The position numbers and the translations under genes were made by a program. The notes below the pieces were generated by a model. It was not told the origin of the DNA. It ran no database searches and saw only the letters and a list, made by a program, of their open reading frames with translations. Of a DNA stretch of 64,000 nucleotides, positions 28,699-35,699 are shown in pieces. The stretch lies in the NCBI GenBank assembly GCA_023662725.1, contig JAMPIL010000001.1, positions 1,320,449-1,384,448 of the forward strand, written 5' to 3'. Each line of letters opens with the position of its first letter. Position 1 is the first letter of the stretch. The DNA comes from Ruminococcus flavefaciens (lineage in GTDB: Bacteria > Bacillota > Clostridia > Oscillospirales > Ruminococcaceae).

Positions 28699-29640
28699 AT
28701 GAAAGTAAGATTCCATCTGCCTGATTTCACCCAGCATTTTAAGTTCAATCTTGTTTTTGCAGCTATGGTTAAAAGTTGTCCGCATTTTATGCGTGAGGGA
28801 ATTGAGATTGCTTCGGTTTACGGTGCGTTTCCGCAGTCTCTCTGGAACGGAGGACGAACCAACAGCGGAGTTTGTGATAAATCTTTCGTCCGCAGCGTGC
28901 TTAAATCTTTCAACAGCGAGGGCATTCCTCTTAGATTCACATTTACCAATCCTATGCTCAAAGAGGAGCATTTAAGCGATCCATTCTGCAATGCGGTACT
29001 GAAAATGGCTAATAACGGCCTTAACGAAGTCATTGTCAATTCTCCTCTGCTTGAAGAATATATCCGCAAAAACTATCCTAAATACAAGCTTACAAGCTCC
29101 ACCTGCAAGCGTATCACGGATATCGAAAAGCTTAAGGAGGAAATGGAAAAAGACTACAGCATAGTGGTTCTCGATTACGATTTCAACAACAAATTTGACC
29201 TTCTGGAACAAATTCCTCATAAGGAAAAATGCGAAATACTGGTAAATGCCTGCTGCGATCCCGGATGCAAAAGACGTACTAAGCATTATCAGGATCTCGG
29301 AATGCAGCAAATTATTTACTGCGATCATCTCAAAAAGCATCCCAATAAACCTCTTAACTTAAAAGATTATCCAAATATGCCTGAAACAGACTGCAACTGC
29401 GCCGACAGAAGTATATTTGAGATAAAAGATCTTAGCACACACGTTTCTCCTGACGATATCTGGGAAAAATATGTGCCGATGGGATTCAATCAGTTCAAAA
29501 TAGAGGGAAGAACGTCTACAAAGCTTAATCTCATTGAAACTTATCTTTACTATATGGTAAAACCGGAATGCCGTGATGAAGCAAGATTTATGTTCCTCTT
29601 CAATCTGGAAAGATACGGCATTATCAAAATCAACGACTAA
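28699..29640 (+). CDS. Cysteine-rich protein, possibly U32/UbiU-UbiV-like, paralogue 2
   Basis: Tandem duplicate of the preceding gene, same length (313 residues) and alignable end to end: both begin with RFHLPDF, share YPKYKLTSSTCKRITD, YDFNN, NACC-x-PGC-x-RR and DDIWEKYVPMGF-x-QFKIEGRT. All five key cysteines are kept (the last in DCNCADRS). Divergence at about half the positions shows the duplication is old and both copies are under selection. A heteromeric pair, like UbiU with UbiV, is a reasonable inference. Function unknown. Confidence 0.75.
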   Translation: MKVRFHLPDFTQHFKFNLVFAAMVKSCPHFMREGIEIASVYGAFPQSLWNGGRTNSGVCDKSFVRSVLKSFNSEGIPLRFTFTNPMLKEEHLSDPFCNAVLKMANNGLNEVIVNSPLLEEYIRKNYPKYKLTSSTCKRITDIEKLKEEMEKDYSIVVLDYDFNNKFDLLEQIPHKEKCEILVNACCDPGCKRRTKHYQDLGMQQIIYCDHLKKHPNKPLNLKDYPNMPETDCNCADRSIFEIKDLSTHVSPDDIWEKYVPMGFNQFKIEGRTSTKLNLIETYLYYMVKPECRDEARFMFLFNLERYGIIKIND

Positions 29641-29685
29641 AGGAAATGCCTCGCATTTTCTATGTGGACACCAAAAGGAGATTTT

Positions 29686-29814
29686 ATGAAAGCTGCACCG
29701 ATTTTCAGCAATAATATGGTTCTTCAACGTGAAAAACCGGTTTGTATTTTCGGAGTATGCGAAAAAAACGGACTTCCCGTTCCGACTTTCAGAAACAGTA
29801 TTTACCTTTTCTGA
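29686..29814 (+). pseudogene. Truncated start of a sialate O-acetylesterase-like gene
   Basis: A good ribosome site (AAAAGGAG) and ATG open a 42-codon frame beginning MKAAPIFSNNMVLQREKPV, the characteristic N-terminus of SGNH-type sialate O-acetylesterases, proteins of 450 or more residues. After about 28 residues the similarity is lost and a stop follows at 29812. The remainder of the gene appears to have been replaced by repeat copy F, which begins seven bases after the stop. It could in principle still be translated as a short peptide. Confidence 0.6.
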
Positions 29815-29820
29815 TATTTA

Positions 29821-30060
29821 TTAAGGGGACTCTGTCCCCTTCAGTCTCACCTGTCGGTTCGGTCGGTGCTTCTGCTTCGCAGAGGTGTCCACTGGACACC
29901 CGCACCCCCTGCCAAAGGTTGAATTCACCCTTTGGAAACCCACAATTAAATTATTACCGATACCCCGCAAAGGGGTATCGGTAATAATTTAGGCAGGATG
30001 CCCAGACGGAAATAACCTCTTTCAGCAAGGAATCAGGAAAAAAGTCCGCTTGATAAAAAT
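29821..30060 (+). repeat. Dispersed four-hairpin element, copy F, with a 65-base insertion
   Basis: Hairpin 1 (GGGGAC-TCT-GTCCCC) is separated from hairpin 2 by about 65 extra bases that contain GTGTCC-ACT-GGACAC, itself a six-base hairpin. Then follow CCAAAGG...CCTTTGG, the copy-specific stem AAATTATTACCGATACCCC with its complement (29945-29990) and GGCA-GGA-TGCC. The tail ends AAAGTCCGCTT near 30050. It fills most of the 461 bases between the esterase remnant and cysE. Confidence 0.85.
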
Positions 30061-30101
30061 AACAAAAAATAAATGCTGCTGTAATGCATTCAGCTTAACG
30101 C

Positions 30102-30131
30102 TTGACAAAAACTCTTCATACGGTATATAAT
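30102..30131 (+). promoter_or_regulatory. Promoter of cysE-cysS
   Basis: TTGACA (30102-30107), 18-base spacer, TATAAT (30126-30131). The transcript has a leader of about 140 bases in which I could not identify a known riboswitch. Confidence 0.7.
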
Positions 30132-30275
30132 AATAGTATTACAGATATGACTGACAATTTTTACGTTTCCTGAAACTATTGCTCCGACAATTAAAGCCTG
30201 CTAAAAGACGCAGGATTCAGTTGGCTGAAAAATATGAGAAAGGAACCGTTTTATCCATATTCTAAGGAGTTTACG

Positions 30276-30950
30276 ATGCTTTTTAAACAATTAAGAAGAG
30301 ATATTAAGCTTATTAAAGAACGTGATCCGGCGGCAAGAAATTCTTTTGAAATTCTTATGACGTATCCCAGTCTTGTTGCAATAAGAAATTACCGCATTGC
30401 CCATTGGCTTTATAAGAAAAAAATGTTTACTGCCGCAAGAATTATTTCCCAGAATGCCAGAAGACGTACCGGAATTGAAATTCATCCCGGAGCTACGATA
30501 GGCAAAGGACTTTTTATAGATCACGGAATGGGAGTTGTTATCGGCGAAACGACTATTATCGGCGATAACTGTCTTATCTATCAGGGAGCAACTCTAGGCG
30601 GTACTGGTAAAGATAAGGGAAAAAGACATCCTACACTCGGCGATAACGTTCTTGTAGGCGCAGGAGCAAAAGTCCTCGGTCCTTTCAAGGTAGGAAACAA
30701 CGTCAAAATTGCCGCAAACGCTGTTGTTCTGAACGAGATTCCCGATAACAGCACGGCTGTCGGAGTTCCTGCAAGAGTAGTCCGCAAAAACGGCGCAAAG
30801 GTCGGCAGAAAATGCGTTACGCAGGAAATAGATCAGGTTCACATCCCCGATCCTGTTTCGCTGGAATTCTGCCGTATGCAGCTTGAAATAGATGAACTTA
30901 AAAACAAGATCTCAAAGCTTTCATCAGATTCAAAAAATAACAAGGAGTAA
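30276..30950 (+). CDS. cysE: Serine O-acetyltransferase
   Basis: Acetylates serine with acetyl-CoA, first step of cysteine synthesis. The 224 residues start at 30276 with AAGGAG upstream; an earlier in-frame ATG lacks a ribosome site. A short helical N-terminal domain (FKQLRRDIKLIKERDPAARN) is followed by a left-handed beta-helix of hexapeptide repeats with the active-site region EIHPGATIGKGLFIDHGMG and GVPARVV near the end. The length is that of the short (EpsC-like) form. It forms a logical pair with cysS, five bases downstream. Confidence 0.94.
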   Translation: MLFKQLRRDIKLIKERDPAARNSFEILMTYPSLVAIRNYRIAHWLYKKKMFTAARIISQNARRRTGIEIHPGATIGKGLFIDHGMGVVIGETTIIGDNCLIYQGATLGGTGKDKGKRHPTLGDNVLVGAGAKVLGPFKVGNNVKIAANAVVLNEIPDNSTAVGVPARVVRKNGAKVGRKCVTQEIDQVHIPDPVSLEFCRMQLEIDELKNKISKLSSDSKNNKE

Positions 30951-30955
30951 TCATT

Positions 30956-32377
30956 ATGCAGATATATAATTCGCTTTCTCATAAAAAAGAAGAATTCATC
31001 CCAAATGAATCAGGCAAGGTAAGTATGTACACCTGTGGACCTACCGTTTACCATTATGCGCATATCGGTAATCTGCGAAGCTATATCATGGAGGACGTTC
31101 TCGAAAAATATCTGCGTTTTTCAGGTCTTGACGTTAAAAGAGTCATGAATATTACCGACGTCGGACATCTTACAAGCGACGGCGATACCGGTGACGATAA
31201 GATGCTCAAAGGCGCAAAGCGTGAGCATAAAACTGTTATGGAAATAGCTAAATTTTATACCGACGCTTTCTTTGACGATTGTAAAAAGCTGAATATAAAA
31301 ACTCCTGATGTTGTCGCTCCTGCAACGACTTATATCGACGAATTCATAAAAGTTATCTCATCTCTTATGGAAAAAGGATACGCTTACGAAGCCGGCGGAA
31401 ACATTTATTTTGATACTTCAAAGCTCGAAAAATACTACGTTTTCAATGATTTCAAAGAAGAAGACCTTGCTGTCGGAGTTCGTGAAGGAGTTGAAGAGGA
31501 CGGCAATAAACGCAATAAAGCCGATTTCGTTCTCTGGTTCACAAAGTCTAAATTCGACGATCAGGAGCTTAAATGGGACAGTCCATGGGGCATCGGTTAT
31601 CCTGGCTGGCATATCGAGTGTTCATGTATAAGCATGAAAAATCTCGGCGAATATCTTGATATCCACTGCGGCGGCATTGACAACGCTTTCCCTCATCATA
31701 CGAACGAAATTGCCCAGAGCGAAGCTTACATCGGTCATAAATGGTGCAATTACTGGTTCCACGTTCATCATCTTAATACAAACAGCGGCAAGATGAGCAA
31801 ATCAAGCGGCGAATTTCTTACAGTCTCTCTTCTTGAAGAAAAAGGCTATAATCCGCTTGTTTACCGTTATTTCTGTCTGCTTTCACACTACAGAAAATCG
31901 CTCGTCTTCACTTGGGAAAATCTCGATAACGCTGTTACAACGTTCAACAAGCTCATAGCTAAGATCGCTGCGCTTACTAAGGAAAATCCCGCTGATATCG
32001 AAGCTCCTGAATATGAAAGCCTTATGAAGAACTTCACCGACGCTCTCGATAACGATCTGAACACGTCCCTTGCTATCACTGCGGTTTACGATGTTCTCAA
32101 ATCAAAGACAAATGCGTCAACTAAACTTGCTCTTATTGCAGAGTTTGACCAGGTTCTCGGTCTTGATCTTATTGAAACGGCAAAAAAATCAGTTCAGGCT
32201 TCCGATTCCGCAAGCGAGGACGATATCCCTGCCGAAGTCATGGAACTCGCCGAGCAGAGAAAAGCTGCCCGTAAGGAGAAAAATTTCGCTCTTGCAGACG
32301 AGCTTCGCAATAAAATTGCCGAGCTTGGTTACGAGATCAAGGAAACACGTCAGGGAACGGAAATAAATAAAATTTAG
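30956..32377 (+). CDS. cysS: Cysteinyl-tRNA synthetase
   Basis: Charges tRNA-Cys. The 473 residues show the class I signatures: CGPTVYHYAHIGNLR (HIGN), the zinc-binding CSCISM with GWHIECS and HTNEIAQSEA, and KMSKSSGEF (KMSKS). The C-terminal helical domain (EQRKAARKEKNFALADELRNKI) contacts tRNA. AAGGAG precedes the ATG. Linked to cysE, so cysteine supply and use are transcribed together. Confidence 0.97.
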   Translation: MQIYNSLSHKKEEFIPNESGKVSMYTCGPTVYHYAHIGNLRSYIMEDVLEKYLRFSGLDVKRVMNITDVGHLTSDGDTGDDKMLKGAKREHKTVMEIAKFYTDAFFDDCKKLNIKTPDVVAPATTYIDEFIKVISSLMEKGYAYEAGGNIYFDTSKLEKYYVFNDFKEEDLAVGVREGVEEDGNKRNKADFVLWFTKSKFDDQELKWDSPWGIGYPGWHIECSCISMKNLGEYLDIHCGGIDNAFPHHTNEIAQSEAYIGHKWCNYWFHVHHLNTNSGKMSKSSGEFLTVSLLEEKGYNPLVYRYFCLLSHYRKSLVFTWENLDNAVTTFNKLIAKIAALTKENPADIEAPEYESLMKNFTDALDNDLNTSLAITAVYDVLKSKTNASTKLALIAEFDQVLGLDLIETAKKSVQASDSASEDDIPAEVMELAEQRKAARKEKNFALADELRNKIAELGYEIKETRQGTEINKI

Positions 32378-32391
32378 GAATGATAAACTGA

Positions 32392-33177
32392 ATGGCAAGA
32401 ATTTATCCCCTTTTCAGCTCCAGCAAGGCAAATTCCACTTTCATCGGCAACGAAAGAGCCGGAATCCTTATCGACTGCGGTGCAAGCTTTAAAAGGCTCT
32501 CTGCGGCGCTGGAATTAAATAATATCCCGCTTTCGGCTGTTCAGGCTGTGTTCATAACTCATGAACACAGCGACCATATTGCCGGACTTTCAATGCTTAC
32601 AAAAAAAACAGGTATTCCCGTCTACGGTCAGAAACGTACTCTTCAAAGACTGTACGATGCCGGAAAAATTGCTCCGGCTTCCCATGTCATCGACATGGAA
32701 AAAATTTCGATAGAATGCGCCGGTTCGGAAATAAGCTGTTTCAACACTCCGCATGATACTATCCAAAGCTGCGGCTACAGAATACATACAGCTGACGATA
32801 AATTCTGCGCTGTCTGCACAGATCTCGGACACATCACTCCCGAGGTAGACAACGCGCTCATCGGATGCAGACTTGTTCTTATCGAGGCTAATTACGACGA
32901 GAATATGCTCCGCCAAGGCCCTTATCCTCTTTATCTTAAAGAGCGCATCCTCTCGCCAAACGGACATCTTTCAAACAATGACTGCGCCGTTCAGGTCGGC
33001 AATCTTATCGAACGTGGAACAACTCATTTTATACTCGGTCATCTTAGCCAGGATAACAACCGTCCGCATATAGCCGAGCAGACCGTTAAAAGCAGTCTTT
33101 CTCAGTACACCTTCGGAAAAGACTATCTTATGGGCGCTGCTCCTGTTGAAACTAAGGGAGGAGCTGTGATTTTCTGA
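32392..33177 (+). CDS. walJ: Metallo-beta-lactamase fold hydrolase, WalJ/YycJ type
   Basis: A probable DNA exonuclease of the metallo-beta-lactamase superfamily; in Bacillota it is often linked to the WalKR region. The 261 residues begin FSSSKANSTFIGNERAGILIDCG and contain the metal motif THEHSDHIAGL (HxHxDH), a later His in NTPHDT, Asp in DLGH and HLSQDN. GATAAACTG precedes the ATG without a strong ribosome site. It overlaps rlmH by one base (TGATG), the same neighbour it has in many Gram-positive genomes. Confidence 0.9.
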   Translation: MARIYPLFSSSKANSTFIGNERAGILIDCGASFKRLSAALELNNIPLSAVQAVFITHEHSDHIAGLSMLTKKTGIPVYGQKRTLQRLYDAGKIAPASHVIDMEKISIECAGSEISCFNTPHDTIQSCGYRIHTADDKFCAVCTDLGHITPEVDNALIGCRLVLIEANYDENMLRQGPYPLYLKERILSPNGHLSNNDCAVQVGNLIERGTTHFILGHLSQDNNRPHIAEQTVKSSLSQYTFGKDYLMGAAPVETKGGAVIF

Positions 33178-33650
33178 TGAACGTTAATCTTATCGTTATC
33201 GGCAAACTGAAAGAAGATTATCTCCGGAATGCCTGCGCCGAATACATCAAACGGCTTTCACGTTTCTGCACTTTCGAGCTTCATGAGCTTGATGAATGCC
33301 GTCTCAGCGATTCTCCATCGGAAAAGGAGATCGCCGCAGCGCTGAAAAAAGAAGCGGAACAAATAAAAAAATATGCCAAGGGAATGATAATTCCCCTTTG
33401 TATCGAGGGAAAACAGCTCAGCAGCGCCGAGCTTTCCGAGCATATCTCCGATGCCGGAGTAAACGGTTTCAGCACTGTTACATTTATCATCGGAAGCTCT
33501 TTCGGTCTCGATCCGGATATAAAGACTATGGGAAATCTCCGACTGTCCATGTCGAAAATGACATTTCCCCACCAACTTGCAAGAGTCATGCTTCTGGAAC
33601 AAATATACCGTGCATTTCAAATTTCCGGAGGCGGAAAATACCATAAATAA
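33177..33650 (+). CDS. rlmH: 23S rRNA (pseudouridine1915-N3)-methyltransferase
   Basis: SPOUT enzyme that methylates pseudouridine 1915 in helix 69 of the assembled ribosome. The 157 residues match the family length (about 155-160) and motifs: VIGKLKEDYLRNACAEYIKRL at the start, IPLCIEGKQLSS, the AdoMet loop FIIGSSFGLD and the C-terminal MTFPHQLARVMLLEQIYRAF. The start overlaps the stop of walJ. Confidence 0.95.
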   Translation: MNVNLIVIGKLKEDYLRNACAEYIKRLSRFCTFELHELDECRLSDSPSEKEIAAALKKEAEQIKKYAKGMIIPLCIEGKQLSSAELSEHISDAGVNGFSTVTFIIGSSFGLDPDIKTMGNLRLSMSKMTFPHQLARVMLLEQIYRAFQISGGGKYHK

Positions 33651-33723
33651 AAACCTATCAATTCATTGCGGCTGTATTTATATTACTGTCATTAAAGAGG
33701 AAATCTGTTTTCTCTTATCCTTC

Positions 33724-33858
33724 TGTCAAGTGTAATTTTACTTTTTGGGCTTTAGCCCTGATTTATTATAATGCCCCTTTATGGGGTATTATAATAATTA
33801 ATACTGGGTTTCCAAAGTGTGGATTCACCCTTTGGCAGAGGGAGTCTCCCTTATAATA
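33724..33858 (-). repeat. Dispersed four-hairpin element, copy G
   Basis: Reverse orientation. Reading the minus strand: a shortened hairpin 1 (GGGAGAC-like, partly lost), CCAAAGGG...CTTTGG, GGAAACCCAGTATTAAT, a copy-specific stem (TTATTATAATACCCC with its complement, about 33759-33801) and GGGCT-AAA-GCCC in place of GGGCA-GAA-TGCCC. It lies between rlmH and birA. Confidence 0.8.
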
Positions 33859-33914
33859 TCAGGAAAATAAATATTTCTGCACTAATTCGATAGGTTACGA
33901 GAGAGGAAAATTTT

Positions 33915-34898
33915 ATGAAGGTCAAAGAATCGCTTCTTAAAGCCCTCGCTGAAGCAAACGGCGAATACATTTCCGGAACAGCTCTTGCAGAAAATCTCGG
34001 AGTAAGCCGGAATGCAGTCTGGAAGGCTGTCAAAGCTCTTGAAACAGAAGGATATAAAATCATTTCATCTCCCTCAAAGGGATATGCTTTCGATTATGAC
34101 AACAATCGTCTTTGCGAGGAACTTATCCTTTCAAAGCTTGAAACAAAAGAGCTTGGAAGAAATCTTAAAATATACAAAGAGGTTGAATCGACCAACATTA
34201 CCGCAAAAGAACTCGCCGCTGCCGGAGCTGTTCACGGAACAGCTATTATAACCGACACCCAGACTATGGGTAAAGGCAGACTCGGAAGACAGTTCGTTTC
34301 TCCCGAAGGCACAGGAATGTATATGAGCGTTATCATCCGTCCAAATCTTCCGATTGAATCAGTTCCGCTTATAACTCCGGCAGTCGCTGTTGCGGCGGCA
34401 GAAGCAACTGAAAAGCTGTGCGGACATGAAGTTCAGATAAAATGGGTGAACGATCTTTATATGAACGGCAAAAAAATCTGCGGTATACTTACGGAAGCTT
34501 CGCTCGGTCTTGAGATGAAAGCTCTCGATTACGCCGTTATAGGCATCGGTATAAACGTCCTCAGCGTTGCGGATTTCTTTTCAGAGGAGCTTCGCCAGAC
34601 CGCTACTTCGGTCGAGGATGAAACAGGAATTAAAGTTGACCGCAACGCAATTTGTGCCGCTGTACTCAACTGTCTTGAGCAGCGTCTTGAAGAAATCGAA
34701 AGCCGCAGATATCTTTCGGAATACCGCCGCAGAGAGTATCTCACAGGTAAGCGTATCACCGCTGTTGTCGACGGAAAAACCATTACCGGAAGCGCAGTCG
34801 GTATCGACAACAATGCAAATCTCATGATAGAAATGCCTAACGGCGATATCAGATATCTGAATGCCGGCGAAGCTAATCTGTGCCGTCTTAAACGATGA
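33915..34898 (+). CDS. birA: Biotin-protein ligase with repressor domain
   Basis: Attaches biotin to acyl carboxylases and, through its N-terminal winged helix (residues 1-65, ISGTALAENLGVSRNAVWKAVKALE), can repress biotin genes. The 327 residues include the ligase motif GRLGRQFVSPEGTGMYMS (GRGRxG-type loop, here KGRLGR), the catalytic lysine region KWVNDLYMNGKKICGIL and a C-terminal SH3-like domain. GAGAGG precedes the ATG. It forms a short unit with deoD (15-base gap). No biotin synthesis genes lie in the window. Confidence 0.94.
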   Translation: MKVKESLLKALAEANGEYISGTALAENLGVSRNAVWKAVKALETEGYKIISSPSKGYAFDYDNNRLCEELILSKLETKELGRNLKIYKEVESTNITAKELAAAGAVHGTAIITDTQTMGKGRLGRQFVSPEGTGMYMSVIIRPNLPIESVPLITPAVAVAAAEATEKLCGHEVQIKWVNDLYMNGKKICGILTEASLGLEMKALDYAVIGIGINVLSVADFFSEELRQTATSVEDETGIKVDRNAICAAVLNCLEQRLEEIESRRYLSEYRRREYLTGKRITAVVDGKTITGSAVGIDNNANLMIEMPNGDIRYLNAGEANLCRLKR

Positions 34899-34913
34899 AA
34901 GCGAGGGAAATTT

Positions 34914-35627
34914 ATGTCTACTCCTCATAATAATGCAAATAAAAATGATATAGCCAAAACCGTCCTCATGCCGGGCGATCCTTTAAGAGCCAAATTTATT
35001 GCAGAAAATTATCTTGAAAATCTCGTCTGCTATAATGAAGTGAGAGGAATGCTCGGATATACCGGCACATATAAAGGAATTAAAATTTCCGTTCAGGGAA
35101 GCGGCATGGGTATGCCGTCTCTCGGAATATACTCCCACGAACTTTTCAACGAATACGATGTTGAAAATATCATAAGGATCGGAACTGCCGGAGCAATTTC
35201 CGATAAAGCAAATCTTCGGGACGTTATTATCGGTATGAGTGCAAGCACCAATTCCTCTTATGCTTCACAGTATCGCCTGCCCGGAACTTACGCTCCGACA
35301 GCTTCGTGGAAGCTCCTCTCGGCTGCGGTTTCTTCCGCAGAAGAAAAGGAATGCATTTACCACGTTGGAAATATTTTCTCCAGCGATACTTTCTATGACG
35401 ACTCAAACAGTCTTGCCGAATGGAAGAAAATGGGGGTTATCGGAATCGAAATGGAAGCTGCTGCTCTTTATATGAATGCGGCAAGATCCGGTAAAAACGC
35501 TCTTTGCATTTTAACCGTTTCCGACTGTCCTCTGAGAGGTCTTTCAACGACCGCTCAGGAACGTCAGACGAGTTTCCGTGATATGATGGAAATTGCACTT
35601 GAAACAGCGCTTAAAATTTCAGATTAA
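34914..35627 (+). CDS. deoD: Purine nucleoside phosphorylase, DeoD type
   Basis: Splits purine (deoxy)ribonucleosides with phosphate for salvage. The 237 residues follow the hexameric low-molecular-mass family: LMPGDPLRAKFIAENYL, VQGSGMGMPSLGIYSHEL, RIGTAGAI and the substrate-binding EMEAAALY; the catalytic Asp is in TVSDCPL. Downstream of birA by 15 bases and closed by a strong terminator. Confidence 0.96.
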   Translation: MSTPHNNANKNDIAKTVLMPGDPLRAKFIAENYLENLVCYNEVRGMLGYTGTYKGIKISVQGSGMGMPSLGIYSHELFNEYDVENIIRIGTAGAISDKANLRDVIIGMSASTNSSYASQYRLPGTYAPTASWKLLSAAVSSAEEKECIYHVGNIFSSDTFYDDSNSLAEWKKMGVIGIEMEAAALYMNAARSGKNALCILTVSDCPLRGLSTTAQERQTSFRDMMEIALETALKISD

Positions 35628-35631
35628 AAAC

Positions 35632-35664
35632 AAAGAACGAACCGATAATGGTTCGTTCTTTTTT
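35632..35664 (+). terminator. Terminator after deoD
   Basis: AAAGAACGAACC/GGTTCGTTCTTT twelve-base stem with six-base loop and a T run. It also faces the convergent heptad-protein gene. Confidence 0.9.
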
Positions 35665-35699
35665 AAGGTGCGTTGACACCACCATAGTTATGTCTCAAT

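Noticed and set aside
30131-30276. Riboswitch in the cysE leader
   Set aside because: The 140-base leader has a short eight-codon frame and a small hairpin (CCTGCTAAAAGACGCAGG) but no motif of the T-box, SAM or other known cysteine-related switches.
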